This document shows, piece after piece, positions 26,324 through 39,343 of a DNA stretch of 64,000 nucleotides. Both the position numbers and the translations under genes were made by a program. Source of the DNA: Streptococcus thermophilus (GTDB lineage Bacteria; Bacillota; Bacilli; Lactobacillales; Streptococcaceae); contig NZ_CP038020.1 of assembly GCF_010120595.1 (NCBI RefSeq), positions 744,001 to 808,000 of the forward strand, written 5' to 3'. Numbering within the stretch: the stretch's first letter is position 1; each line of letters opens with the position of its first letter. The notes beneath the pieces are model-generated. The model did not search any database. It was not told where the DNA came from and saw only the letters and a list, made by a program, of their open reading frames with translations.

Positions 26324-27274
26324 ATGAAGAAAAATCTAAAAGTAAACCTTATTTGGTTTGGTCTTATCATTGGACTCTTCCTTATCTTGAAAGGTCTTGA
26401 ACTTTCAGGTATCATGAATCTTTACTACATCCAAATCTTAATGGGGATTGGGATTTCAATCCTTATGGGACTTGGTACTAACTTAGTTCTTGGTTTCTCC
26501 GGACAATTTACACTTGGACAAGCCGGTTTCATGGCAATCGGTGCGTACTCATCAGCTATCATCACTGGCATGATGCCAACTTATGATGGTTTCTATCTCT
26601 CCATGGTTGTAGGTGTCATCATCGCAGCTGTCGTTGCTCTTATTTTTGGTATACCTACCCTTCGTTTGAAAGGTGACTATCTTGCCATTGCAACTCTTGG
26701 TATGGCTGAAATCATCCGTATCATTATCGTTAATGGTGGTGAATTGACCAATGGTGCCGCTGGTTTGACTGGAATTCTTCCTTATACAAGCTGGCCTGTC
26801 ATCTATTTCTTTGTGGTTATTATTACAATCTTGGTACTCAATTTCTTGCGTTCAGCAACTGGTCGCCAAGCAATTACTATTCGTGAAGATGAAATTGCTG
26901 CAGAGTCAATGGGTGTCAATGTTACAAAACTGAAGGTTATTATATTCGTTATCGGTGCCATGATTTCAGCGATTGCTGGTTCACTTTATGTCAGCTATAT
27001 CGGGACTGTTGTGCCAAAAGACTTCGCAATCATGAAATCAATTGATTACCTTATCATTGCCGTTCTTGGAGGTCTTGGATCAATTACAGGTACTATCATT
27101 GCTGCTGTTGTTCTTGGTATTATCAACATGTTCCTCCAAAACGTTTCAAACCTTCGTATGATTATTTACGCATTGGCTTTGATTCTTGTAATGCTCTTCC
27201 GTCCAGGTGGGCTTCTTGGAACAAAAGAACTCTATCTCTCAAAATTCTTCAATAAATCTAAGGAGGGCAAATAA
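26324..27274 (+). CDS. livM: Branched-chain amino acid ABC transporter permease LivM
   Basis: 316 residues, multi-pass membrane protein. NLVLGFSGQFTLGQAGFMAIGAY near residues 52-75 and the IAVLGGLGSITGTIIAA loop near 244-262 are the LivM signatures. It lies 3 nt after livH, so the genes are co-translated. Confidence 0.95.
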   Translation: MKKNLKVNLIWFGLIIGLFLILKGLELSGIMNLYYIQILMGIGISILMGLGTNLVLGFSGQFTLGQAGFMAIGAYSSAIITGMMPTYDGFYLSMVVGVIIAAVVALIFGIPTLRLKGDYLAIATLGMAEIIRIIIVNGGELTNGAAGLTGILPYTSWPVIYFFVVIITILVLNFLRSATGRQAITIREDEIAAESMGVNVTKLKVIIFVIGAMISAIAGSLYVSYIGTVVPKDFAIMKSIDYLIIAVLGGLGSITGTIIAAVVLGIINMFLQNVSNLRMIIYALALILVMLFRPGGLLGTKELYLSKFFNKSKEGK

Positions 27275-27276
27275 AA

Positions 27277-28041
27277 ATGGCACTTCTTGAAGTTAAAAAT
27301 TTAACTAAAAACTTTGGTGGTTTGACTGCTGTTGGTGATGTTTCAATGGAACTCAATGAAGGTGAGTTGGTTGGACTAATAGGGCCAAACGGTGCTGGTA
27401 AAACAACCTTGTTCAACCTTTTGACTGGTGTCTATGAGCCAAGTGAAGGGACTGTAACGCTTGATAGTATAGTTCTCAACGGTAAAGCACCTTACAAGAT
27501 TGCGTCACTCGGTTTGTCACGTACTTTCCAAAATATCCGCCTTTTCAAAGACATGACTGTACTTGAAAATGTTCTTGTTGGTTTATCAAATAAGCAACCT
27601 TCAAATTTCTTTGCATCTCTTTTGCGCTTACCTAAGTACTATTCAAGTGAGGAAGAGTTGAAAGACAAAGCTATGAAGCTCTTGGCTATCTTTAACTTGG
27701 ATGGTGAGGCAGATACGCTTGCGAAAAACTTGGCTTATGGACAACAACGTCACTTGGAGATTGTTCGTGCGCTTGCAACGGAACCTAAAATTCTTTTCCT
27801 TGATGAACCAGCTGCTGGTATGAATCCACAAGAAACAGCTGAGTTGACTGCTCATATTCGTCAAATTCAAAAAGATTTCGGTATTACAATTATCTTGATT
27901 GAGCACGATATGAGTTTGGTCATGGATGTCACTGAGCGTATCTATGTTTTAGAATATGGACGCTTGATTGCAGAAGGAACCCCTGATGAAATTAAGAATA
28001 ACAAGCGTGTTATTGAAGCTTACTTGGGAGGTGAAGCATAA
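27277..28041 (+). CDS. livG: Branched-chain amino acid ABC transporter ATPase LivG
   Basis: 254 residues. Walker A GPNGAGKT near 35-42, ABC signature as LAYGQQRHLEI near 151-161 (the LivG variant of LSGGQ), Walker B ILFLDEPAAGM near 174-184. The EAYLGGEA end is typical. It powers uptake with LivF. One base is shared with livF. Confidence 0.96.
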   Translation: MALLEVKNLTKNFGGLTAVGDVSMELNEGELVGLIGPNGAGKTTLFNLLTGVYEPSEGTVTLDSIVLNGKAPYKIASLGLSRTFQNIRLFKDMTVLENVLVGLSNKQPSNFFASLLRLPKYYSSEEELKDKAMKLLAIFNLDGEADTLAKNLAYGQQRHLEIVRALATEPKILFLDEPAAGMNPQETAELTAHIRQIQKDFGITIILIEHDMSLVMDVTERIYVLEYGRLIAEGTPDEIKNNKRVIEAYLGGEA

Positions 28042-28751
28042 TGGCTATGTTAAAAGTTGAAAATCTCTCAATTAAATATGGATCTATCGAAGCTGTTAAA
28101 AACGTTAGCTTTGAAGTTAATGAAGGTGAAGTTGTAACTCTTATCGGAGCCAATGGAGCAGGTAAAACATCTATTCTTCGTACAATCTCGGGTCTTGTTC
28201 GTCCAACTGAAGGAACGATTTCTTACCTTGGAAATGAAATTCACAAAACACCTGCTCGAAAGATTGTTGCAGAAGGTTTGGCTCAAGTGCCTGAAGGACG
28301 TCACGTCTTTGCAGGATTAACTGTAATGGAAAATCTTGAAATGGGCGCTTTCCTTCATACAAATAAAGAAGAAAATGCAGCTCTATTGAAAAAAGTCTTC
28401 CAACGTTTCCCACGTCTAGAAGAACGTAAGAATCAAGACGCTGCAACACTTTCTGGTGGTGAGCAACAGATGCTAGCGATGGGTCGTGCCCTCATGAGTC
28501 GTCCGAAACTTTTGCTTTTGGATGAACCTTCAATGGGGCTTGCTCCAATCTTTATTCAAGAAATCTTTGATATTATTGAAGACATCAAGGCGCAAGGAAC
28601 TACAGTTCTTTTGATTGAACAAAATGCCAATAAGGCATTATCAATTGCGGATCGTGGTTACGTTCTTGAAACTGGAAAAGTGGTTCTTTCAGGTACTGGT
28701 AAAGAACTTCTTGCATCAGACGAAGTTCGTAAAGCCTATCTTGGAGGATAA
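28041..28751 (+). CDS. livF: Branched-chain amino acid ABC transporter ATPase LivF
   Basis: 236 residues. Walker A GANGAGKT near 37-44, signature LSGGEQQM near 139-146, Walker B LLLLDEPSMGLAP near 157-169. Second ATPase of the liv transporter and last gene of the operon. Overlaps the livG stop by one base (TAATG). Confidence 0.96.
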   Translation: MAMLKVENLSIKYGSIEAVKNVSFEVNEGEVVTLIGANGAGKTSILRTISGLVRPTEGTISYLGNEIHKTPARKIVAEGLAQVPEGRHVFAGLTVMENLEMGAFLHTNKEENAALLKKVFQRFPRLEERKNQDAATLSGGEQQMLAMGRALMSRPKLLLLDEPSMGLAPIFIQEIFDIIEDIKAQGTTVLLIEQNANKALSIADRGYVLETGKVVLSGTGKELLASDEVRKAYLGG

Positions 28752-28777
28752 GAAAAAGCGCCCAAGGGCGTTTTTTC
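28752..28777 (+). terminator. liv operon terminator
   Basis: CGCCC/GGGCG stem extended by A- and T-tracts with one bulged G. Confidence 0.85.
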
Positions 28778-28823
28778 TATAGTCTCAGACTGATTGTAAG
28801 GTACTAATTTTTCAGCAAAATAA

Positions 28824-28853
28824 TGCAATCGGTTACAACTAGTGTGGTATAAT
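28824..28853 (+). promoter_or_regulatory. acuB promoter with cre-like element
   Basis: TGCAATCGGTTACA (28824-28837) is cre-like and covers the -35 position. TGGTATAAT (-10 at 28848-28853) is an extended -10. The promoter looks intact although the gene is broken. Confidence 0.6.
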
Positions 28854-28879
28854 ACAAGTAAGAAATCATTCGGAGGAAA

Positions 28880-29549
28880 ATGAAACATAGCAGTAAAAGA
28901 TTTTATGACAAAACGTGTGGTTTACGTCTCACCAGAAACAACAGTTGCAACAGCTGCAGACATTATACGTGACAAAGGTTTGCGTCGTTTGCCAGTAATT
29001 GAACACGACAAACTGGTTGGTCTTATTACAGAAGGTACAATGGCGGAGGCTTCACCATCAAAAGCAACAAGTTTATCAATTTATGAAATGAACTATCTCC
29101 TTAACAAGACAAAAGTAGGAGATATCATGATTAAAAATGTCCTTACTGTTTCCAAATATGCTAGCCTTGAGGAGACGCTGTCTACATAATGCTTCAAAAC
29201 AAGGTTGGAGTTCTTCCAGTAGTAGATAATGACCAAATTTCTTGAATTATTACAGATAAAGATGTATTCCATGCTTTTTTTGGAAATCTCAGGATATGGT
29301 CAAGACGGAATCCGTATTGGACTTGAAGTGCCAGATAATCCACATGTTTTGGAAAAAATTGCTAACCTCATTTCTAGTGAAAATCTCAACATTGAACGTA
29401 CAATTGTTGCACCAAAAACTGATCCCATGCTTTGCGTCGAACTACAAGTTGAAGGGGATGTAGAACCAGAACACCTTAAAGAAGTTTTTGTAGAAGCAGG
29501 GGTTACAGTTACTGAAATTGCTGAAACAGAAGCAAAAGAATTAGACTAA
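28880..29549 (+). pseudogene. acuB: acuB (CBS-domain and ACT-like protein), multiply frameshifted
   Basis: The ATG at 28880 behind CGGAGGA would start MNIAVKDFMTKRVVYV, but one extra A breaks the frame after the first codon. In the next frame a CBS domain is readable (28905-29175). A one-base loss near 29172 shifts the frame again before MLQNKVGVLPVV. At 29244 a TGA replaces an expected glycine codon. One extra T in a T-run near 29275 shifts the frame once more before LEISGYGQDGIRIGLEV and the ACT-like end. At least four lesions; the family (AcuB) is a CBS-pair protein of unclear role, about 218 residues when whole. Confidence 0.88.
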
Positions 29550-29669
29550 TAAGAAAAGGAGTCAAGACTAAACGAGTTTTTTCGGTGTCCTACTCCCATA
29601 GGTCAGTATATTAGCAACGGGTTGTTTTTCTATTGGAACGATCAGTACAGCTGGCTATAAGGTTTTAAC
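29550..29669. other. Intergenic stretch, no recognisable gene
   Basis: One short open stretch reads ILATGCFSIGTISTAGYKV near 29610-29665 but has no start and matches nothing I know. Otherwise empty. Confidence 0.35.
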
Positions 29670-29716
29670 AACAAAAACAGAAGCTAGAACATTAAATGTC
29701 AGCTTCTGTTTTTGTT
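29670..29716. terminator. Bidirectional terminator for acuB remnant and cysK
   Basis: AACAAAAACAGAAGCT (29670-29685) and AGCTTCTGTTTTTGTT (29701-29716) form a 16-bp perfect stem. The last codon of cysK overlaps it. Confidence 0.9.
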
Positions 29717-30641
29717 AGTTTTGGAAATCATAAAGTGTTGTAGAAAGGTAACGCTCACCATTATCAGGCAAAAGTGTCAATACTTTTTTACCTTCGCCGA
29801 GTTCAGCAGCAACTTTAAGAGCAGCAGCAATAGCAGCACCTGATGAGATACCAGCTAGGAAACCTTCCTTGCTACCCAATGTACGTGATGTTGAGATAGC
29901 CTCATCAGAAGGAATACGTACAACGCTATCATATGATTTTGTATTCAATGTGTCAGGGATAAAGCCAGTTGAGATACCTTGAATTTTGTGTGGTCCTGGT
30001 TTATCACCGTTCAAGACAGCAGATTCGTCAGCTTCAATACCATAAACTTTGATGTTTGGATTAGCAGCTTTCAGAGTTTTAGAAACACCCGAAATAGTAC
30101 CACCGGTACCGATACCAGCTACGAATGCATCCAAACCATCTGCCCCAAAGTCTTCAAGAATCTCTTGACCAGTTGTATCAGCATGGGCAGCTGGATTTGA
30201 AGGGTTAGCAAATTGGAGTGGCACCCAACCATCGCGCTCAGCAGCAACTTCTTTAGCCTTAGCGATAGCACCTTTCATTCCTTCGCTACCAGGAGTCAAA
30301 ACAAGTTCAGCACCGTAGGCTTGGATGATTTTACGACGTTCAACACTCATTGTGTCAGGCATTACGATGACTACCTTGTAACCTTTAGCAGCGCCAACCC
30401 AAGCAAGACCGATACCTGTATTACCAGAAGTTGGTTCAATAATAGTATTACCAGGTTTAATTATTCCAGCTTTTTCAGCATCTTCAATCATACGAAGAGC
30501 AATACGGTCTTTAACTGAAGAACCAGGATTAAATGCTTCGAGTTTAACATAAACATCTGCTGATCCTTCTGGGACAATAGAATTAAGTTTAATAATTGGT
30601 GTTCTTCCAACAAGTTCGGTAATTGAATTGTAAATTGTCAT
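29715..30641 (-). CDS. cysK: Cysteine synthase (O-acetylserine sulfhydrylase)
   Basis: 308 residues, PLP fold type II. The PLP lysine is in [12 protein letters not shown] near residue 41, with PTSGNTGIG near 68-76 binding substrate and [10 protein letters not shown] near 174-183 binding phosphate. It makes cysteine from O-acetylserine and sulfide. The ATG at 30641 has AGAGGA at good spacing; an in-frame TTG two codons earlier is less likely. It has its own promoter although yigZ lies upstream in the same direction. Confidence 0.95.
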   Translation of the reverse strand: MTIYNSITELVGRTPIIKLNSIVPEGSADVYVKLEAFNPGSSVKDRIALRMIEDAEKAGIIKPGNTIIEPTSGNTGIGLAWVGAAKGYKVVIVMPDTMSVERRKIIQAYGAELVLTPGSEGMKGAIAKAKEVAAERDGWVPLQFANPSNPAAHADTTGQEILEDFGADGLDAFVAGIGTGGTISGVSKTLKAANPNIKVYGIEADESAVLNGDKPGPHKIQGISTGFIPDTLNTKSYDSVVRIPSDEAISTSRTLGSKEGFLAGISSGAAIAAALKVAAELGEGKKVLTLLPDNGERYLSTTLYDFQN

Positions 30642-30677
30642 ATTCAAAATCCTCTTTATCTTTAATTGATGGTTTTA

Positions 30678-30705
30678 AGTATACGACGGTAGACCTAACT
30701 TGTAA
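30678..30705 (-). promoter_or_regulatory. cysK promoter
   Basis: Minus strand TTACAA (30700-30705), 16 nt, TATACT (30678-30683). Confidence 0.7.
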
Positions 30706-30717
30706 AATACATCTTCT

Positions 30718-30732
30718 TTATCACTGTGATAA
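30718..30732. promoter_or_regulatory. Perfect palindrome upstream of cysK, candidate operator
   Basis: TTATCAC-T-GTGATAA lies 13 bp upstream of the cysK -35, a place suited to an activator such as a LysR-type cysteine regulator. It is separate from the MET-box type. The binding protein is unknown to me. Confidence 0.55.
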
Positions 30733-30742
30733 TGTTTGACTA

Positions 30743-31369
30743 TCAGATAGGTATCTCAACAATTTTCTTACCGGATTTTTTATAATTTACTTTTCCTTGA
30801 TAGAATTCAGTAAGCTCTTGACCAAGTCTTTCAATCTCAGACTCTTCAACAAACAAGGTTGTAGAAACATCGGATAGGAAAGTTGTATCAAATTCTTGGA
30901 TCCCTTCTTTTTCAAGGAAATTGGAGAAGACTTGATATTGAGAGTAGGTTAACTCTACGGTTAGCCCAGTTAATTCCTTGACATCAACTCGACCAATTTC
31001 TTCGATTGCATGGGCAACACTACCTGAGTAAGCGCGAATAAGGCCACCAGTACCTAACTTGATCCCACCAAAATAGCGAGTCACAACTGCTACGACATTG
31101 GTAAGTCCTTGTTTTTCTAGAACGGTGAGCATGGGCACACCAGCAGTTCCAGAAGGTTCACCGTCATCACTAGAACGCTTAATTTGACCATCTTCTCCGA
31201 CAATCATTGCAGAGCAAGAGTGATTGGCCTTGTGATGCTCTTTCTTAATCTGAGCGATATACTCCCTTCCTTCTTCTTCATTGCTAATGCGTTTCAAGTG
31301 ACAAATAAAACGAGATTTTTTGATTTCTTCTTCAACGATTCCATCGTTGGCAATTGTTTTGTAATCCAT
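30743..31369 (-). CDS. YigZ/IMPACT-family protein
   Basis: 208 residues: UPF0029 (IMPACT) domain (about 1-120) with SSDDGEPSGTAGVPML and TRYFGGIKLGTGGL as hallmarks, then a C-terminal DUF1949 domain. The cytoplasmic role is not well known; relatives are linked to translation or stress. The ATG is 6 nt from an extended -10, so a leaderless mRNA is predicted. It is divergent from comFA, a conserved streptococcal arrangement. Confidence 0.9.
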   Translation of the reverse strand: MDYKTIANDGIVEEEIKKSRFICHLKRISNEEEGREYIAQIKKEHHKANHSCSAMIVGEDGQIKRSSDDGEPSGTAGVPMLTVLEKQGLTNVVAVVTRYFGGIKLGTGGLIRAYSGSVAHAIEEIGRVDVKELTGLTVELTYSQYQVFSNFLEKEGIQEFDTTFLSDVSTTLFVEESEIERLGQELTEFYQGKVNYKKSGKKIVEIPI

Positions 31370-31375
31370 AAAAAA

Positions 31376-31384
31376 ATTTTATCA
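31376..31384 (-). promoter_or_regulatory. Extended -10 abutting the yigZ start
   Basis: Minus strand TGATAAAAT (-10 at 31376-31381) is followed by TTTTTT and ATG at 31369. No ribosome site can fit. Confidence 0.7.
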
Positions 31385-31408
31385 TAAAAAGGTGAATTCA
31401 AACATATT

Positions 31409-31416
31409 TTCGAATA
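31409..31416 (+). promoter_or_regulatory. ComX (SigX) box of comFA
   Basis: TTCGAATA differs in one base from the streptococcal com-box TACGAATA. It ends 7 nt before the comFA ATG, so the competence-induced transcript should start at or near the ATG. Confidence 0.72.
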
Positions 31417-31423
31417 GAAAGAT

Positions 31424-32743
31424 ATGATACCTAAAGAATATTATGGACGACTATTTACGAAAGAACAGTTACCAGTGGACTATCTCTCAGAGGCTGTAAA
31501 ATTAGAAAGTATGATAAAGGTTGATAAAAAACTTAGATGTAAAAGATGTTATAGTCGAATAGAGGAAGATTGGCAATTACCGAATGGTCAGTATTATTGT
31601 AGAGCGTGTATTGTCTTTGGTCGAAACCAAGAAGGAAAAGAACTCTATTACTTTCCCTCAGAAAAATCAGAAGTAGATTTTCCTGTCTTGAAATGGTCAG
31701 GAAAACTGACTCCTTATCAAAATGAGGTCTCGGAAAAGCTTTTAAAGACTTATAAAAATCAAAAACACAGTCTTGTTCATGCAGTGACTGGTGCTGGCAA
31801 GACAGAGATAATTTATAATATTGTTGCCTATGTTCTTGAAAATAAAAATCGTGTCGTCATCGCAAGTCCCCGAGTTGATGTTTGTCGAGAATTGTTTCTA
31901 CGCATGCAGAAAGATTTTACTTGTAGTATTTCTCTGCTTCATGCTGATAGTGAACCATATGATGGTAGTCCGCTCGTTATAGCTACCACTCATCAATTAC
32001 TAAAATTTTATCATAGCTTTGACTTGATTATTGTTGATGAAGTTGATGCCTTTCCATTTGTAGGGAATGTCATGTTAAATCATGCTGTTAAACAGGCAAA
32101 GACGGAAACAGGCCGGTATATTTACTTAACAGCAACTTCTACATTAGCTTTAGAAGAGCAAGTGCGCCTTGGAGCTATAGAAAAGCATCACCTTGCTAGT
32201 CGTTTCCACGGAAATCCTTTAGTCCTTCCTCGTTTCTTTTGGCAAGGAAGGTTACAAAAGTCGTTGACGAACGAGAAGCTTCCAAGGTCTCTAATTCACC
32301 AGATTAAGAAGCAGCGTAAATCAAATTTTCCTCTATTAATCTTTTTTCCCAATATAGCATTAGGTGAAAAGTTTAGTATTACCCTAAAAAAATATCTCCC
32401 TACTGAAAACATAGCCTTTGTTTCATCAAAAAGCGAGGAGCGTTCAACCATCGTAGAGAAATTCCGAAAAAAAGAATTGTCAATCTTAGTGACGACAACT
32501 ATTCTCGAACGTGGTGTTACCTTTCCACAAGTAGATGTTTTTGTTTGTATGGCAAATCATCACTTATATACTAGTTCGAGTCTTATTCAGATTGGTGGTA
32601 GGGTGGGGCGTTCGCCCGAGAGACCTACAGGGAAACTCTATTTCTTTCATGAAGGATTATCTAAATCAATGTTGCAATGTCGGAAAGAAATAAATGCAAT
32701 GAATAAAAAAGGAGGGTTTGAAAATGAAGTGTCTACTATGTAA
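31424..32743 (+). CDS. comFA: Late competence DNA-uptake helicase ComFA
   Basis: 439 residues, DEAD/DEAH-like superfamily 2 helicase. An N-terminal four-Cys zinc site (CKRCYSRIEEDWQ...YYCRAC, about residues 39-63) precedes Walker A VTGAGKTE near 121-128 and Walker B IIVDEVDAF near 202-210. Motif VI is QIGGRVGRSPERP near 388-400. It powers import of single-stranded DNA through ComEC during transformation. A com-box lies directly upstream. comFC overlaps its end. Confidence 0.94.
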   Translation: MIPKEYYGRLFTKEQLPVDYLSEAVKLESMIKVDKKLRCKRCYSRIEEDWQLPNGQYYCRACIVFGRNQEGKELYYFPSEKSEVDFPVLKWSGKLTPYQNEVSEKLLKTYKNQKHSLVHAVTGAGKTEIIYNIVAYVLENKNRVVIASPRVDVCRELFLRMQKDFTCSISLLHADSEPYDGSPLVIATTHQLLKFYHSFDLIIVDEVDAFPFVGNVMLNHAVKQAKTETGRYIYLTATSTLALEEQVRLGAIEKHHLASRFHGNPLVLPRFFWQGRLQKSLTNEKLPRSLIHQIKKQRKSNFPLLIFFPNIALGEKFSITLKKYLPTENIAFVSSKSEERSTIVEKFRKKELSILVTTTILERGVTFPQVDVFVCMANHHLYTSSSLIQIGGRVGRSPERPTGKLYFFHEGLSKSMLQCRKEINAMNKKGGFENEVSTM

Positions 32744-33386
32744 TGAATGGATTGAACCAGTAGATCAATTAAGTGATTTAATTATGTTTAAACAAAGAAG
32801 AGAGTATTCTTGTGAAGATTGTAAAGCTCAATTTAAAAAGCTTGGGAAGGCGAGATGTTCAAATTGTTATAAAATAATAGATGGAAATAGTTGCTTTGAT
32901 TGCAAAATTTGGGCGAAAAAAGGCTATATTCCAAAACATTTTGCCATTTATCGTTATGAAGAAAACATGAAAGAGTATTTTAGTCGCTATAAATTTATGG
33001 GAGATTATTGTCTTAGAAAAATATTTCAACAAGAAATTAAAGCCAATTTAAAGTCTTTTTTAAAGAAAGGTTATATCTTAGTACCTGTCCCCTTGTCGGA
33101 AGAACGCCTGGAAGAGAGAGGATTCAATCAAGTTAAAGGATTACTAGAGGGAATCCCCTATAAAAACATTTTTGAAAAAAGAGAGATCGAGAAGCAATCC
33201 TCGAGAACACGCGAAGAGCGGTTAAGTCAAGATAATTCTTTCAGTTTGAAGAAAGGTATTGAGCTACCAAGTAAGATCATCATAATCGATGATATTTACA
33301 CAACAGGATCTACCCTGTATCAAATGGTCAAACTATTAGATAATTTAGATGTCAAAGAAGTTTTGACATTTTCCTTAGCTAGATAA
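32724..33386 (+). CDS. comFC: Late competence protein ComFC (phosphoribosyltransferase-like)
   Basis: 220 residues. The N-terminal part has Cys pairs that may bind zinc (CLLCNEW, CEDC, CSNC, CFDC within the first 67 residues). The C-terminal half is a PRTase-like domain with IIIIDDIYTTGST near 193-205. It is needed for transformation and is thought to work with ComFA. I start at the ATG at 32724 because GGAGGG lies 7-8 nt upstream; TTG at 32718 is in frame but badly spaced. Confidence 0.93.
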   Translation: MKCLLCNEWIEPVDQLSDLIMFKQRREYSCEDCKAQFKKLGKARCSNCYKIIDGNSCFDCKIWAKKGYIPKHFAIYRYEENMKEYFSRYKFMGDYCLRKIFQQEIKANLKSFLKKGYILVPVPLSEERLEERGFNQVKGLLEGIPYKNIFEKREIEKQSSRTREERLSQDNSFSLKKGIELPSKIIIIDDIYTTGSTLYQMVKLLDNLDVKEVLTFSLAR

Positions 33387-33395
33387 TAAAAAAAC

Positions 33396-33423
33396 TTGCA
33401 AATTTTCATGAAAAGGATATAAT
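33396..33423 (+). promoter_or_regulatory. hpf promoter
   Basis: TTGCAA (33396-33401), 16 nt, TATAAT (33418-33423). Confidence 0.8.
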
Positions 33424-33464
33424 AAAGATAAAGAAAACGCTAACAAGCGAGAAAGAGGTCTTTT

Positions 33465-34013
33465 ATGATTAAATATAGTATCCGTGGCGAAAACATCGAA
33501 GTAACTGAAGCACTTCGTGACTATGTTGAAAGTAAACTTAGCAAAGTTGAAAAATACTTCCACGAAGACCTAGAACTACATGCACGAGTAAATCTTAAGG
33601 TTTATCGCGAAAAGACAGCTAAAGTAGAAGTTACTATCCCTACAGGTTCTGTAACACTACGTGCAGAAGATGTTTCACAAGATATGTATGGTTCTATTGA
33701 CTTAGTGGTCGATAAGATTGCAAGACAAATCCGTAAAAATAAAACAAAAATTGCACGTAAGCATCGTGAGAAAGTTCCAACCGGTGAAATGTTCTCGACT
33801 GAATTCAATAAAGAAGAAGTTGAAGAAGCACCAGCTGTTGAAGTTGTGAGAACTAAAAATATTGAGTTGAAACCAATGGATGTTGAAGAAGCAATTCTTC
33901 AAATGGAGTTGTTGGGACACTATTTCTTTATCTATACTGATAGCGAAGATCATACAACTAACGTACTATATAAGCGTGAAGATGGTAACTATGGCTTGAT
34001 TGAAGCAAAATAA
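33465..34013 (+). CDS. hpf: Ribosome hibernation promoting factor (long form)
   Basis: 182 residues. The N-terminal S30AE domain (about 1-95) begins MIKYSIRGENIEVTEALRDYVESKL; a linker leads to the C-terminal dimerisation domain (about 125-182) with KNIELKPMDVEEAILQMELLGH. Long HPF joins two 70S ribosomes into inactive 100S particles in stationary phase. Its own promoter and terminator separate it from comFC and the rRNA operon. Position next to comFC is standard in streptococci. Confidence 0.95.
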   Translation: MIKYSIRGENIEVTEALRDYVESKLSKVEKYFHEDLELHARVNLKVYREKTAKVEVTIPTGSVTLRAEDVSQDMYGSIDLVVDKIARQIRKNKTKIARKHREKVPTGEMFSTEFNKEEVEEAPAVEVVRTKNIELKPMDVEEAILQMELLGHYFFIYTDSEDHTTNVLYKREDGNYGLIEAK

Positions 34014-34045
34014 TAAGCAGGGTATAAACCTGCTTATTATTTTTT
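34012..34045 (+). terminator. hpf terminator
   Basis: AATAAGCAGG and CCTGCTTATT stem, then seven T residues after an A. Confidence 0.9.
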
Positions 34046-34055
34046 TAAAAACCTC

Positions 34056-34084
34056 TTGACAGCTATCCAAAAGGGTGCTAAGAT
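34056..34084 (+). promoter_or_regulatory. rRNA operon promoter P1
   Basis: TTGACA (34056-34061), 17 nt, TAAGAT (34079-34084). A downstream AGTTGTCTTAAG sequence recurs after P3. Confidence 0.85.
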
Positions 34085-34147
34085 ATAAAAGTTGTCTTAA
34101 GCGATTTGTCTCTAACTCGTAAAGGTTCCAAAACTTTAAAAAAGTTA

Positions 34148-34176
34148 TTGACAAGTTTAAGAAGGGATGATATTAT
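34148..34176 (+). promoter_or_regulatory. rRNA operon promoter P2
   Basis: TTGACA (34148-34153), 17 nt, TATTAT (34171-34176). Confidence 0.85.
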
Positions 34177-34238
34177 AAATAAGCTGTTTCGTGAGAGACG
34201 GCCAGCACGAAGAAGAGAAAAAAACTTCAAAAAAAGTG

Positions 34239-34267
34239 TTGACAAGATATTCTGTCTTTGCTAGAAT
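34239..34267 (+). promoter_or_regulatory. rRNA operon promoter P3
   Basis: TTGACA (34239-34244), 17 nt, TAGAAT (34262-34267), followed by AGTTGTCTCAAG. Confidence 0.88.
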
Positions 34268-34288
34268 ATAGAAGTTGTCTCAAGAGAG

Positions 34289-34325
34289 TCAAAGACCTTT
34301 GAGAACTGAATAAGAAACCAAGTGC
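34289..34325 (+). other. 16S pre-rRNA processing arm (5' side)
   Basis: This stretch can pair with 35982-36018 downstream of 16S (core GAATAAGAAAC with GTTTCTTATTT). The stem would be the RNase III target that frees pre-16S. Confidence 0.7.
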
Positions 34326-34416
34326 AGGGTTATGATAGAAGAATTATAACCTGTCAATTTACAAGAATAAATCGTCAGACGACGGTAATGAGTTAACGCT
34401 CGAACAATTATTAAAG

Positions 34417-35971
<1,555 letters not shown>

Positions 35972-35981
35972 AAAAACGGAA

Positions 35982-36018
35982 TGTACTTGAGTTTCTTATT
36001 TAGTTTTGAGAGGTCTTG
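35982..36018 (+). other. 16S pre-rRNA processing arm (3' side)
   Basis: Complement of the 34289-34325 arm; it ends 1 nt before tRNA-Ala. Confidence 0.65.
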
Positions 36019-36019
36019 T

Positions 36020-36092
36020 GGGGCCTTAGCTCAGCTGGGAGAGCGCCTGCTTTGCACGCAGGAGGTCAGCGGTTCGATCCCGCTAGGCTCCA
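36020..36092 (+). tRNA. tRNA-Ala (TGC)
   Basis: Full cloverleaf with acceptor GGGGCCT/AGGCTCC; anticodon TGC at 36053-36055. The CCA end is not encoded. It sits in the 16S-23S spacer, as is usual in streptococci. Confidence 0.97.
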
Positions 36093-36123
36093 TTGAATCG
36101 AAAGATTCAAGTATTGTCCATTG

Positions 36124-36140
36124 AAAATTGAATATCTATA
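36124..36140 (+). other. 23S pre-rRNA processing arm (5' side)
   Basis: AAAATTGAATATCTATA is perfectly complementary over 17 bp to 39187-39203 behind 23S; the stem is the expected RNase III target. Confidence 0.8.
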
Positions 36141-36239
36141 TCAAATTCCATATGTAAGTAATTACATATAGATAGTAACAAGAAAATAAACCGAAACGCT
36201 GTGAATATTTAATGAGTTAGGTCGAAAGGCCAAAAATAA

Positions 36240-39137
<2,898 letters not shown>

Positions 39138-39186
39138 AACGAAAGTAACTGAGATATATTGACAACGATTTGGTTTCTTGATACAG

Positions 39187-39203
39187 TATAGATATTCAAT
39201 TTT
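39187..39203 (+). other. 23S pre-rRNA processing arm (3' side)
   Basis: TATAGATATTCAATTTT pairs with 36124-36140. Confidence 0.8.
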
Positions 39204-39222
39204 GAGTTGAGAATACTCAGAG

Positions 39223-39338
39223 TTAAGTGACGATAGCCTAGGAGATACACCTGTTCCCATGCCGAACACAGAAGTTAAGCCCTAGTACGCCTGATGTAGT
39301 TGGGGGTTGCCCCCTGTTAGATACGGTAGTCGCTTAGC
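39223..39338 (+). rRNA. rrf: 5S ribosomal RNA
   Basis: Terminal stem TTAAGTGAC/GTCGCTTAG and the CCCATGCCGAACACAGAAGT loop region identify 5S rRNA, about 116 nt. Confidence 0.96.
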
Positions 39339-39343
39339 AAATA

